A DNA stretch of 64,000 bases from Phoronis australis (GCA_002633005.1 NMRA01000602.1:1-64000), one strand, 5' to 3'; shown: positions 12,538 through 24,203, counted from the stretch's first letter. Numbers and translations are program-made. The notes: generated by a model not told the origin, from the letters alone.

Positions 12538-12606
<69 letters not shown>
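12483..12606. repeat. (TA)n / (CA)n microsatellite
   Basis: A long alternating ta/at tract is followed by a short cacaca tract. Open frames of Tyr/Ile repeats over it are artefacts. It lies just beyond the last identified MAM exon and may hide assembly collapse there. Confidence 0.95.
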
Positions 12607-12607
<1 letters not shown>

Positions 12608-12654
12608 TTTGTATGTATTCATGTATATATGCATACACGCAGCATATGGTCTAC

Positions 12655-15600
12655 CTTTTCATTTTCCGTCGTATCGAATGCGATCATATATTCGAACCAT
12701 TCGTTGCCCCAGATACGATCGTCGTCGAACAACACGGTCTTTTCACCAGTTTTCTTCTCCAAATGCAACATCAACCTCGCCTCTGCGTTTTTGCCGAACA
12801 TGTGATACCAGAAGGAAACTGCATAAGAACCAGCTGAAAAATATGAACTAGGTTACATGGTTATTGAGCGTGGAGTACGAAGTAAGGCTTCTGAAAGATC
12901 ACCGAATATCATTTCTTCTGGCTTTGATACTTTTGATTTGGACTGAAGACTGACTGATTCCCTCGAAAATTGCTTTTCCTATAGCCGGTGTTTCTAGATC
13001 ACAATTCCAAGTAGCTGGTCCAAGAGTCAGACGTGACACATCGAATCCAGTGATTAATTCATGACTTTACATGGAAAATTAAACTAAATGACAATTAGTC
13101 TTCTAAGACCTTATCTGCTATCCCAAACCCTATCAACGGACGCCCTCTGTTTGCCAATTCTGTATTCAACTGTTCAAATACTACTGTTGCGTCTCCCACG
13201 ACACTGCTGCTGGAAACTCTTTCTTCAAACTACAAATGTACACTACTGTTACTTCGCTGATTTCTATCGAAGCAAAAATCTCGAAAAAGGAAGCTAATGT
13301 GATACATGACTACATATTGGTAAACCGGTTGCTATCAGTAACTTCCCATAATAATTCCAGTAATACGCGCGCGCAGAGTACGTTATTGTCACGCCGTGAC
13401 AATAATCTTTCTAGTTCTTCTTCTTATTCTTCTTCCGATCAACTTCGAGGCTTAATAGCTCCAAAATGGGTGCAGGTATGTTCATTAAATTCTGCATGTA
13501 ATTTTGGCAGTACTTTTGTCATATAATCATATTCTATATTGCACCGGAAGACGTCATGTGGTGCAAAGGTCATATAATTTTTAAAATGCTAATTCTTCTT
13601 CATTTTTAAACTTATTCTTTTCAAATTCGGGGCACAGGTATAAGTCAATAAGGCAATTTCAAAATTACTTTTCTAAGTAATCGGGTTATCCAATCAGGTG
13701 AAATAGGTCAAAGGTCATTAGGTGCAAACTAAAATTTTGAGCTAGACACTTCAAATTGACAGATGTGATTGCCACAGGTAAATCAAATCGAAATCCAAAG
13801 TTTCAGGCCATTTAGTGCATTCTTCTTCAGAAAATTTGACCTTTTCAATCAGCAAGTATTCTGATGTGTCAACCGTTAGGCAACTGTGATTCTCAGCATT
13901 AAACACATTTTCTATTGGCTTTGCAATAATTCTCCTAAAGACGCTTATAATGCACCGCAAAGCGTCAATTAGTGCAAAGGTCATGTAACGTTCAAAATGT
14001 TCTATCTCTTACGTTTTTTAAGGAATTCTTTTCAATTTCAGCACACTGGTGTAAGTCAACATGCCAATTGAATACCCTACTTTACTTCGCAATAGGTCTA
14101 ACCAATCAGAAAAAATAGGTCAAAAGTCATAGAGTGCAAACTAAAATTTTGAGCTAGGGACTTCAGAATTACATATCTGCTTACTAAGTGCGATAGAGTT
14201 TGAATTCTAAATTTTCAGGTCATTAGGTGCATTTTTCTTCTGAAAGATTGACCACTTCATTCATCTTGTATTCTGAAGTGCTTAAAGTAAAACATCTGTA
14301 ATTATTAGCGTTAACCACACTTTTAATCGAGTTAACAATTACTCCATCATCGGGACTCATAATGCACCGAAAGAGGTCAATTAGTGGAAAGGTCATCAGA
14401 AAATTAATATGAAATTTCTCCTACAATTTTAAAGAGTTCCTTTTTATATTGGTAAATGGGTTGCTGTCAGTAACTTCCCAATAACAACTCCTTTAATACG
14501 CACGCGCAGAGTCCATTATTGTCACGCCGTGACAATAATCTTTCTAGTATCATTTGCTGCTATCTTCCACAAAACGTTCACCTTTGCCATGGACGAGGTC
14601 ATGCAACAATGTTTTCTTTGGAATTTTTTTTATTTATCACTCCCCTACGTGTGCTGCTGTCTCTTATCTTCAGTGTTCAGATCTGGCACACAACTGCCAC
14701 CTTCGTCCGCCTACGCTGATTAGTTAGGTAACGTTCCACCATGCAGACGTCATGCACCACTCGTGAGGCGATTGACGTGGAGAAAGAACCTTTGGCAGAT
14801 TAGTGGCAAGTGCAAGTTCCCCTAAGTTCAACTTGAGCTTGTTTCATTGGCCGTGTGGACACAGGTAAATCTTAATCAATCCAAACCAGGAGGCAGAGGA
14901 TAAAAGCTCTTAACACATATGGGAGATTACGCAGTTTTGCGGGAACAATTTAGTACAATGAATCTGTCGGCTCCGCAACGCCGGGAGGAATATTTCAGCG
15001 AATTTCCAGAACTTTTCATTTGTGATTCACGCGTTACCTAGGCCCTACTTGGTTTGGACAAATGACCATATCCAGCATGTCCTATGTCACAAATGTTGTC
15101 GTAAAATTGAATTTCAATTGAGATCAACCAGGTCACAAAAATATGACATTTTCATTCTTTTGAAAAGGGTGGAATCTCAGTTTCAACTTTAGGCCTTTCG
15201 ATTTCACTCCAGTCTCATTTTACGAGCACGTTTTTGAACGTACATGTAGTTGCACTTAAGGTACATGGAGGACAAATTATGGGTTCAATGTTTGATAGGC
15301 TAATTAGGTCATATTGTTTTATTATATTTAAACAATAAATGTGTTGGAAATTCAACTTAAAGCATTCCATCATCGTACCAGGAAAGTATTCCGAGTATAT
15401 GCTGGCTTTGGAAAATTTGGGATGATTGGACATTTCCGCGTATATATAGGGTGTACCCTGATGCCCGGCGTCAGGACCAGTGCCTTGCGTTGGCGTGGGA
15501 CCCTGGAAATAGTTGAGAGTAACAGTGAGTCTTGCACAAATATTAGCAAAGACTCCTTACACACAATGTTTTTTCTTACCATTATATCATTTATATCTCC

Positions 15601-18600
15601 AAATACAAAATGTATTACAGGTCTGTGATTTTCGTTAACTCACAAATGCCTGTTCAGTGAAACACACGTTGTCCGGAAATCCAAGCACGCCTTAAAGACT
15701 TCGTGCTTACTTATTCAACGTACTATTGAAAGCATAACGCTCAGACTCAATTTCAGTGTACATAAACACATTCAAATGGCATGTACAGAAATAATTCCTC
15801 AAAAACATTTGCATAGTATATCGCAACCCATTACAACAGTACAGAATATCACACAAACATGAAATGAAGCCTAAACAACAAGTTAATAATAAAGAAACCG
15901 AGATCAAGGCACATATTTGGTCATGACGGAGTCGTTAATTACAACAGAGAATGTTTTTTCGAGAAACAATTAAAACTTGTGCACGATCAAGCCTGAATTT
16001 ACTGTAAACTGATATTACATGATTTCTGGAGAGCAAGCTACTTCATTGTGAAGGTTGTCTTACGTTATGTGGTGTCCAGTCGAAGTCGTCATTGGTCGCT
16101 TGTTTCCACCCGCAGATGTTACCCTTGTCGAAGGTGCACGTTATGCTATAGTCACCTGGAAACAAAAACTACATGTACAATGTCAAGTTTCACTTCGTCG
16201 TGTTTGACTGCTCAGAATACCCACATTAAAGTTACACATCTTGAGTTCCCATGCACGTCGTGATACTGCGAGAGAGGTCGAATAGTGGTTATGAGGGACT
16301 CGTTGAGAGCTTTCATAGATGCCCAAACTCAGTGCAAAGACTGTCTATATACTTAAAAGTACAACTAAATGTGTCAACTTGAAGACCTTCCTTGACGAGA
16401 ATCGCGTGACCTCCTCTGCTGATGTGAAACTTAGCTAGGCCCCTGTTTTAAGTCTTAAGTTTCTCATTGGATACAATTTTTTCGTTTGAGTCCCCTGCCT
16501 GCAAGTCATGTAGGCAAGTACAGTATTCTTGATATACCTCTCAATTAATTAAACTAAAAGTTAAGTCTAATCTTCATATTGATAACATAGTATTATCAGG
16601 CAACAACGCAATATTTAGAGAAGCATGGGTAACCAGTGAACAGATGGGCTGGTTATACTACTAGCAAAGCAACGTAACTGGCTACGGTAAACGATTTGTT
16701 AAATTAATGCAATTCAGAAAAAAATATCCAGGCAAGGGATCAAACCTATTTTACAATATTTTTGGGTCACTTCTCTGAAACATAATGAGTATACTTTCAA
16801 CTGTGTTACGTCTCATGGCAATTAACTTTAAGAGCTTTAAGGTTGTACAAGCTCCTTGTAACCTTTCCTACGAAAACTGTCAAGCCCGCATTGTTTGGGC
16901 ACTTGTGCAAGCGGAGTTTGTCGTGCGTACTAAAAGACTTAAAATATGCTTGTGCAAATAAATATTCCGTGATTAAATGAGCATTTGTAGTCATCTCTGT
17001 GTAAGAAAATGAGATAACTGACAATGATTCTTTGGAAGGTAATCAATTTCAACCTCGTAGTAGATTATTAACAGCTTCCAGCCAACAGATATATGCAGAC
17101 GCTCCAATCTTGTGGGTTGAAGACATCCGGGACATTCAAAAATTTTGATCACCTTCAATCTTTGATGACATCACTCCAACAAGTACTTACCAAGTGTTGC
17201 GCCTCGTTTCTGCGAGAAAAAAAACATAGTACAGTTTTTGTTTATACCAGATAAAACAAGCGAATAACAACAGGGACAGGAGTAAACACGTTACAGGATT
17301 AGACTTTTGAGGTTATGGTTTTGTATGGTTTACATATCATATGATGTATAATAAGTATGTTGTATAGGACAGGGATGGTCTGATAGGGAGTGTTTGAATA
17401 ATTTGATGTTTTTACTTGAAGTGGGAGCTAGACAGTTCTTTTAGAGCGGAATGAGGAAAATACGTATTTTGAAGAGAGTGTACTGAGTTGGAGAACAGGT
17501 TTTATTAACTCGTAATGGTCACCTGAAATTTTCCAGTTGAAATTCACAGGCAGTGCTGTAGTGGTGAAATTAGAGGTAAGTAGGCGCCAAAAGCCCATCG
17601 TATCGCCTTGAGCGCTGGATTTTAATAGTGTATTGAACTCGCAAAAACCTGACTCACCAACATGTATGCCTATATTTTGACTTACGAGTGGGTATTTACA
17701 TAGAGTCTTGATTGTCGGAGAAAAAGGTCTGATCACAAATATTTGAAAGCAAAGGTCCGCGTGCATTCCAAGCGGTCTATGAAGGGGGCCGAAGCACAAT
17801 TACAGTATAAAGGAAAATAGGAGTGTAACGCTGGCAGCGACTTTTAGTCGCCCGTGGAGTGTCTCCTCGGGGCCCACCATAACTGTTTCTTTGTCTTGAA
17901 ATATTAATGAAAATTCCATTACTCGGCGAGCATACATGTATGCCTGGTGATCGGCAACAATGCTGCCGTCAGCGAGGCGCATTGAAGCCGTAAGCTCTCG
18001 CATCGAGACCACGCTCCACAATATAACATGTATCGTCACTTACGGCGCGTAGGCGCTATGTTAAAATGAAAAAAAAGTTAAAGGTGGTTGGCTGCAACTA
18101 CGTGCGCTTACGCCCCACTATGTACAGTAACTTACGGTGGGTAGACGCTAAGTTGAAAAGCAAAAGGTGGTTGGCTGCGCCTACGTGCGCCTACACCCCA
18201 CCACAGCACTGTTAACGGGGTTGGTACAGAAAAAGATGAGAGTGTTCATGAGTGGGTTATAAGATGTCGAGTATGGCGAGCAAAGCATTCAAGGGGGTTC
18301 CAGGGGAATATATGATGAAGCAGGCAATATTGAGGTTGTGTTATGGATAATGTGACAAGGAAGCGGGTTTGAATGCGGCTATGATACAGTCGAGTACTCT
18401 GGAAGCGCTAGGCTGTGTTGATGTTGCAGACGCGAGGCAAGCTAAACAAGCAATATTTGGTAAAAGTGAACCTTGCATGGTCAGAGATGTCCCGAAAATT
18501 CAGATGGTGAGGAGGTTACGGAAAAGATTTTAAGACAGTTGGAAGAGTTAAAGCAAAAGATTAATTCTTCTGGTAGATCTAAAAATAGCTTTACATGTGG

Positions 18601-21600
18601 TAAGGTGGAGCATTTCAGTCGTGAGTGTCCTCAGAATCGGATGAAAAGTGGTTTTAAGGAAACTCGGGGTCAGTTATGTGATAAAGTTGCTCATAAGGCG
18701 AAAGAGCTTAGGTCAAGGTCTGCTAGCAAGTGTGGAGGTTCCGGGAAAGGAGGATCAGGTTTACGGTGTTTCTTGTGTGGGATGGAAGGTCATATGGCGA
18801 AGGAGTGTCAGAGATTAAATAGGAATGGTGAGATTTTACGTCGTACGCGTAAGGAGTCGAACGGCAGTGGGGATGAGAGTAGTAAAGGTGGAAGGAATGG
18901 TTATTTCGAAAGACAGAGAGTAACAGAAGGAGTGGCAAAGATGATTGTGGTAGTAGTGGTGATTTGAACAGCACGGGATTGGAGAATTAGCCCGATATTC
19001 AATCCACTTTAGTGGTCTGGTCAAGAGAACTGAGATCGATGTGATTGGGTGGAGAGGTATGAGGGTTGTCAGCAGGACAGATAGTGTGAAGTTGGAGATA
19101 GAAAGGGTAAGTGTTGATAAAACGTGTTTTGTGCAGTTGGTGGTTGGGGACAAGAAGTGTCCGGCGGTATTGGATTGTATTGCTCAAGTTACGGTAATGT
19201 CTGATAAGCTGTAAGACTAAGATTGTTCAAGCGGTTAGGATGAGTACATCGGAGAGAGATTTGGAGGTGGGTGGTTATATTGCTGTGCTAGTTACTCTTT
19301 GCATGGGTATAAAGGTATATGGTAACAGGTTATATTGCTGTGATAGTTACTCTTTGCATGGGTATAAAGGTATATGGTAACAGGTTATATTGCTGTGATA
19401 GATTCTCTTTGCATGGGTTGAATGGTAGAGGATAGCAGGTTCTATGTGACACCGATTGAGGATGATATGCTATTGGGGTTAGATGTGATCAAGAGGGATG
19501 GGTTGATGTTAGATTTCTAGAATTTGGTGGTGGAAGATGGTAGGCATTCTTGTCTGATGTTTAACGGAGGTCTTGAACAGGTAGTAGGAGATAAAAAGAC
19601 AACTTCATTTAAACGTGTGGTAGATCATCCGACGCCTATTAGGGCGGTTCGTTGTAAAGTGAGTGGTTATAGTGGTGTTGGATGAACTCAGTTAAGGAGT
19701 CCGGTGTTATGGTCCGGCATAAGCCCTGTGTGGATGAATCGGGTAAGATATGGGTGCACAGAGTGAAATTCGCTAATGTGTCTAAGGTGATGAGAGCTAA
19801 TGCAGTGGTAGCTATAGTCGAGTTCTCGGATGGTGCTCATGTTGTCGTATGCCTGATTGAGGTTCAGGGGGAGATAAATAGAGTTTCAAAACATATTAGG
19901 GAGTTGTAAGTTAAGTCTCTGGCGGGCATGGCAGCTGAAGATGCGTCGAAGGCTAAAGAACTGTTGTTACAGTATCAAGATGTCTTTGCCAAGAGCGATT
20001 TTGATTTGGGTAGTAAGCTACATGGGGAGGGGGGGGGGGGGGNNNNNNNNNNNNNNNNNNNTGATTCTATGCTAATTGAATTAAGGATGCGGTGGACCCC
20101 TACAGAGTTCGTGAATAAAGAAAAAGCACACTTAAAGAAAGTGTTGGAGGCAGGGATTATCCTGTGTTATTACATGTATAACGAAGAGGAATGCTTCGAC
20201 TACAGTGAGTTGAATAAGATGACTAAGAGGGACACTACTTCTCTGCCGCTTCTAGAAGAATGTATTGATTCGATGGCAGCTAACATCCATCTTGTCAGTC
20301 AGCTGTTTGTCAAATTACTGTGAGCGCATGCGCGCATTCATCATGAGTGAGAGGGAGATTAGATAACTCTGTCGTGTTTTTTTGAGCGCGTATTTCAAAC
20401 ATCGAGAACTCTTGAATTTTTTTCTGGAAATTCCCTCACAGGGAAAAGTAAATGAACCTGTAGCAGACATTGCTAGATGGTATTTTGGTCAGAAATTGTT
20501 TAAAAGAATTTTTGTCAAGCTTTCTTGTTCAATGGCTCTTTAAGGCGATAAATACGTGACTTGATAGGCAAGCCGGTGCTAGATTTGCGCTGAGGTACTT
20601 CATGGAACACTAATTATATGTTATATAACGTATGTGACAATAACTGTGTGTTTTTATATCCCAATACGTGATATGCAAGCCGATTTGAACACGGGCGTAT
20701 CATACATATCGCATGAACTATTTTTAAGACGCACATTTACCCCAACCTTTAAAGAGCTGAATGGCAGATCTGTTAATACATGTACATTGTATGTCGTTGA
20801 AGAATTGCGAAAAAAAATGAACTAATAATGTATGTTTCAATTTCATGTAAAATGTCAGCAATTATAAACTAATGAACATACGGAACACTGAATGAACGGA
20901 ACTTCAAATAACGAAATAACAGACAAATATCCTTCTGTCACTACCGGACCGGCAGCAGGTTGAGCAGATGACCACTACAAGACAACGTTGTGCTAAAGAA
21001 TATAGTTACTCAGAAAAATTTCATTGAATTAAGAAAATAACATAAAACAAAACTTGTTATATCTATTAACAATTTTATTTGCTTATATTGACTAAATACA
21101 ACACGGATAGGACCCGGAGGTTGTGATTTCGTGTTTAGGGTACTAATTTGTTTGCAATAGCAGCGACTCTTCATGACTAGTTGGCCAAATGAGATCGCTG
21201 TATCGTGTAGATTGCGCTATTGCGTTCTTTTTCACCTTAATTTTCATCAAATTTGCTGAAAGTAAAATGTTAGTTAGTATTGGTGGATATATTCACGATT
21301 TGTGCCATCTATTTGGTTAATTGTCATTTGTAAGGTGTTTTTCAATTATTCGTGACACCATCACCAGAACAGAATTGTGACCCGTGAGTGGTACTATATA
21401 GGGGGCTGTTTCGTATCAAACTTTCGCATACTAAAACACTGCAAGGAATTGCTGTGAATTGATTCACTTTAGTATTGGGAAAAGCAGAAGATATGATCTT
21501 TAAATTGTATATAATGAAAACGAAATGATAACTAAAAAAAAAAAAAAAACTACGACAGCGCATTTGAGGCCCCATTTTGATCAGTGATCTAAGCACAATT

Positions 21601-21980
21601 TCCCACTGTTGTTAATATGCTTTTACCACAAATTATATTGATATGTCATGGCTTCATAATCCACTAAAACATATTGTTATAAAGTCAAAAATAGATTTTG
21701 CCAAGTTTTCATCTTTTAGGAAACACATACACTTCTTGACTATGTTGTTTTTTACATATTTGGCTGCACCAATAGTGTCAATGAAGCTCTATACAAAACC
21801 GTTCGCAATATCCAATCATGACGTCTGCAAGCTGGATTTTTAGTTTTACCATTTAGCCAAATTTTACCTCACCTGGTCGCTGTTCCCACTTCGCTGATGC
21901 GTTTGGCCGGCAGAGACAGTGAGCAACACCACTGTTACAGCAACAAATTGGAACCACCGAGCTTGCGCCATTGCAAACAT
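12655..21980 (-). CDS. Secreted MAM-domain protein (five-exon model, 3' end missing)
   Basis: Exons on the minus strand, in order: 21980-21873, 17209-17191, 16155-16064, 15502-15379, 12833-12655. Every junction has AG and GT at the edges, and the phases agree throughout (0, 1, 0, 1, 0). Exon 1 encodes 36 residues, starting [15 protein letters not shown], with a hydrophobic signal peptide ending near VSAGQ; a second in-frame ATG is at codon 4. The 19-nt micro-exon gives KRGATL. The next three exons read as a MAM (meprin/A5/mu) domain: [43 protein letters not shown] and WFEYMIAF. The last part of the domain (the DIALDDI-like strand and final Cys) is not found before the microsatellite at 12606, so the model is 3' incomplete. 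MAM domains mediate extracellular protein or adhesive contacts. The large intron contains two mobile elements. The exon chain is my inference without transcript data. Confidence 0.75.
13383..13405. repeat. Palindrome ttattgtcac-gcc-gtgacaataa, copy 1
   Basis: Perfect 10-bp arms surround a 3-nt centre, gcc. The same 23-mer is at 14516-14538, within the direct repeats flanking the tandem array. Near-perfect preservation in otherwise diverged flanks suggests a functional element terminus or a hairpin. Confidence 0.8.
14516..14538. repeat. Palindrome ttattgtcac-gcc-gtgacaataa, copy 2
   Basis: Identical to the 23-mer at 13383, about 1.13 kb away in the same orientation, inside the second flanking repeat. 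Confidence 0.8.
17191..17209 (-). CDS. 19-nt micro-exon of the MAM-domain gene
   Basis: On the minus strand a pyrimidine-rich tract and ctcgcag precede the 19 nt, and gtaagtac follows. It takes phase 0 from the signal-peptide exon and passes phase 1 to the MAM exon at 16155, whose first two bases complete a Gly codon. It adds KRGATL. The phase match on both sides is the main evidence; chance remains possible for so short an exon. Confidence 0.6.
17551..18211. mobile_element. hAT-like non-autonomous DNA transposon, 661 bp
   Basis: The ends are inverted: cagtgctgtagtgg at the left, and ccaccacagcactg at the right (two mismatches in the inner positions). The flanking 8-mers ttcacagg and ttaacggg match at 6 of 8 positions, consistent with an aged 8-bp hAT target duplication. 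The right half holds two tandem ~85-bp units, about 18035-18126 and 18127-18209, sharing aaaggtggttggctgc and ctacgtgcgc. Short relatives are at 54734 and 55761. A minus-strand frame inside has no transposase motif. It lies within the large intron of the MAM gene. Confidence 0.65.
19274..19438 (+). repeat. 55-bp tandem triplication inside the gypsy remnant
   Basis: Units at 19274-19328 and 19329-19383 are nearly identical, each beginning gttatattgctgtg. A third unit (19384-19438) is diverged. The unit length is not a multiple of three and the expansion lies in the protease region, so it is a post-mortem duplication. Confidence 0.85.
20043..20061. other. Assembly gap (19 N) after a poly-G run
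   Basis: The gap follows a run of G in the gypsy remnant. Its true length is unknown, and the reading frame across it cannot be trusted. Confidence 0.98.
20326..21872. other. No recognised feature (first intron of the MAM gene model)
   Basis: AT-rich, with a poly-A run near 21534-21549 and no domain-bearing frame on either strand. Confidence 0.4.
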
Positions 21981-22014
21981 TTTGAGATATGATGTGCTGG
22001 ACGTGTTGGGTACG

Positions 22015-22023
22015 ATTTAAATA
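22015..22023 (-). promoter_or_regulatory. Possible TATA-like box upstream of the signal-peptide exon
   Basis: On the minus strand, tatttaaat lies about 35 nt before the ATG of the MAM gene. This would leave a very short 5' UTR, so it may be fortuitous. Confidence 0.2.
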
Positions 22024-22344
22024 CACGTGACGGCACTTAGCGGTACTAATTAGGCAGACCAGACAGCCGACTAATACGGATAAATATTATTTATATGTTG
22101 ATGTCTAATTTACTAACAAAATCCTCGGCAGTCAACAACAATCCTCTTATCCAGCTACAAATAATGTCGGCAACGCCCCTGTTAAAAAATTGAACCACCT
22201 TGTGGTAAACAATGCCAACGTACTGGTTTGACATCTTCCTGTTCATATGAATTTCCTAAGTCGTTCAGTCAGGCATTCAGAAGGTCTACAGCTGTGATGA
22301 GCATCAACAACTCGAATTCTCCTACAAGGAAAACAACTCATTCA

Positions 22345-22480
22345 TTTGTATAAAATCAGTTTGGCACAAGTTTAATAAAGTCTCTCCAAACTGTAAATGT
22401 GGTGACCATCAATCTTGTCATCATATTTTCTTCAAATGTCCCTTCATCAAATGCCAGAAGAACTCTGCATCTGTCGTGCA
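22345..22480 (+). pseudogene. LINE C-terminal zinc-knuckle-like fragment
   Basis: One frame reads KFNKVSPNCKCGDHQSC followed by HHIFFKCPFIKCQKN. The C-x-C ... HHIFF-x-CP layout is typical of the tail following reverse transcriptase in many non-LTR retrotransposons. The upstream RT is absent. The call rests on this motif only. Confidence 0.5.
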
Positions 22481-22877
22481 CTCGATCAAAACCAATAAAT
22501 TCTTGTAATAAATATCTGCCGAACTTACACTATTATTCAGTAGTAGTCTGAACATCGACCTTTTTCTCCATGAATCCCCCTAAAGTAGTGTTAGCAAATT
22601 TTTATTCATTGCTTACAAATCTTGTAGCTTCATGTTTAAATACTTGCGCAATCCCTGTTTTTGTTCTTAAATTTGTTTGTAATGTAAATATTTGAATACT
22701 TATTGTCTTATATACAACTTTCATCTATGCACTGTCTACAAACCAGATACAATTCCCCTAACTTTCCTAACACAGCGTGTAGAATCTCTTGTAAGACGTA
22801 TAAGACGTAAGAAGATCCTGCTTAACCCGTTATAAGTACAAGGTGTCCGCGAATTTATGTGCGTACACATTTTTATG

Positions 22878-22878
<1 letters not shown>

Positions 22879-22929
<51 letters not shown>

Positions 22930-22932
22930 TTA
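22879..22932. repeat. (TA)n microsatellite
   Basis: An alternating ta tract with one aa interruption near its right end. Confidence 0.95.
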
Positions 22933-23207
22933 TAAAAACTAGAGAAGTTAGAAATTTAATACGGAAAACTACAATTCTCCATCCCTGCTGGCTACAAAGT
23001 AATCGTCATTTAGACAATATGCTCTAGATTGGAGCCGTTGTGCTGGAGACACACTTGGATTCTCCAAGCAAAGTGATTCATGAGCCTGCAGCACTCCTTT
23101 GATATTACTTCTCAGGTGTTTGCTTCCTTGAGATCTGGAATGGTCATGGATTTGTCCCTGTATAGCTTGTCATTCAGATATCCCCAAAAGTAAAAATCTG
23201 GGGGTTC

Positions 23208-24203
23208 CAGTGGCGGATCTAGGATATCACAAGGGGGGGCCAACATTTTGTCCGGCTGGAAGCATTTGCGCAAACTGAACCACGATTGTAAATGCGCATA
23301 GCACCGAATGGGGGGAGGTCGGTTTCCCCCCTCCCGCCCAGGAAATTTTTCTGTTTTTACCTCTAAAAATCAAGCATTTTCCTTGATTCCTGAAGTATTA
23401 TCCAAGAAAAAAAGGCGAAAAAAAAACACGGAGAACGTGTCAAACAGGAAAAAAATGCTAATGTCGAAGACTCGAACTCACGACCTTGCGGGTTGAGTGC
23501 GCGTACGTTACCACTACACCACCACGATTTAACTACAACTCCTTACTAAAAGACTTACTTGTTTATAGGCCACAGCGTTTGCGCGCGTAACCTACTTCTT
23601 TTTGTAATGCTTAGTACACGTTTTATATTTTGTGCCATCAATTCTTAACAAATTTGTCGTCTTTGAAATAGTCTTCAAATGCCCAAAAGACCAAATCCAT
23701 TTTTCGTGTTGGCAATAATGACGGGATTGCTTTGGAAACCGTCTTAAGATAAGGTTTGACAAAGAGAGTATTGCGAGTTTCTGAGTGATTCACTAAGGCT
23801 TCGAGTAAAATTTACATCTTACCAGCAGCTTCTGTTTTTTCATCGCCACTCAGGTTCCATTTTCTTTAAAAAATGAAGTAAATTTTCTTCATTGCACAGT
23901 GGAGCAGACGACGGAAACGGAGTCGTAGTGCACAGCGCCGCTGCCGGTCGCCTAGGATATCGCGGGAGATTCTATACTTAGCCATAGTTCCGTTACGAAC
24001 GCGCCGTGTTCCGAACTTGAAATTGGATTTGATCCCCCCCCCAACACTAAAACTGCACACATTTAAATCTTTTTCATCCGTATAATTTTAATTACCGGGG
24101 TTAATTAATAAACTCACCATTTCCCTCTTACTGTTTTATTTTTTTGGGGCAGCCAAGGGGGGGGGGGCCCGGGCCCCCTGGGCCCCCCCTAAATCCGCCT
24201 ATG
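23208..24203. mobile_element. CAGTGGCGG-type DNA transposon, 996 bp, nested
   Basis: It begins cagtggcggatctagg and ends cctaaatccgcctatg. It is flanked on both sides by ggttc (23203-23207 and 24204-24208), a perfect 5-bp target duplication. Removing the element plus one duplicate restores continuity of the mariner-like transposase. The ends carry G-run and C-run blocks and a ggcagccaagggg segment shared with the 199-bp and 318-bp copies. Unlike them, it has a long interior with a tRNA-like segment at 23463-23540 and no transposase frame. It is a non-autonomous, hAT-like candidate. Confidence 0.85.
23463..23540 (-). other. tRNA-like segment inside the 996-bp element
   Basis: The minus strand reads tggtgtagtggtaacgtac (an A-box-like D arm) and, about 35 nt later, gagttcgagtct (a B-box-like T arm), with an intervening ctcaacc loop region. 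The acceptor stem does not pair well, so this is not a good functional tRNA. A captured tRNA-derived SINE head or a tRNA pseudogene is more likely. Confidence 0.4.

Larger units (their letters stand above)
13314..14548. repeat. Composite repeat: ~410-bp tandem array flanked by ~100-bp direct repeats
   Basis: The flanks, 13314-13411 and 14446-14544, are direct repeats sharing ggttgct.tcagtaacttccc and a palindromic core. Between them are two full tandem units and one partial, each opening with gcaccg..., gtgcaaaggtcat: about 13540-13950, 13951-14362 and 14363-14445. A diverged piece of the unit recurs at 50150-50300. Units carry actaaaattttgagctag. The whole lies in an intron of the MAM gene model. 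It has no coding capacity. It may be a satellite-bearing non-autonomous element; its superfamily is unknown. Confidence 0.65.
18231..20325 (+). pseudogene. Ty3/gypsy retrotransposon remnant (Gag zinc knuckles to RT start)
   Basis: Pieces occur in the order expected for Gag-Pol. Two CCHC knuckles lie near 18586-18632 and 18763-18812; the second is intact ([14 protein letters not shown]), the first has lost its leading Cys ([14 protein letters not shown]). A protease-region frame follows, then [18 protein letters not shown] before the gap at 20043 and, after it, [19 protein letters not shown] and [12 protein letters not shown], typical of the start of gypsy reverse transcriptase. The RT catalytic YxDD, RNase H and integrase are missing, and frames are broken by several stops. 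No LTRs were identified. It is a dead, truncated copy in an intron of the MAM gene. Confidence 0.8.

Noticed and set aside
12495-12606. Tyr/Ile-rich open frames on both strands
   Set aside because: They are translations of a TA/CA microsatellite.
13383-14538. CRISPR-like repeats because of the repeated palindrome
   Set aside because: There are only two copies 1.1 kb apart with tandem satellite between, in animal DNA with introns.
13314-14548. LTR retrotransposon bounded by the ~100-bp direct repeats
   Set aside because: The flanks lack TG...CA ends, there is no primer-binding site or polypurine tract, and the interior is a noncoding tandem array.
23463-23540. Functional tRNA gene
   Set aside because: A- and B-box-like motifs are present, but the acceptor stem does not pair and it lies inside a transposon.
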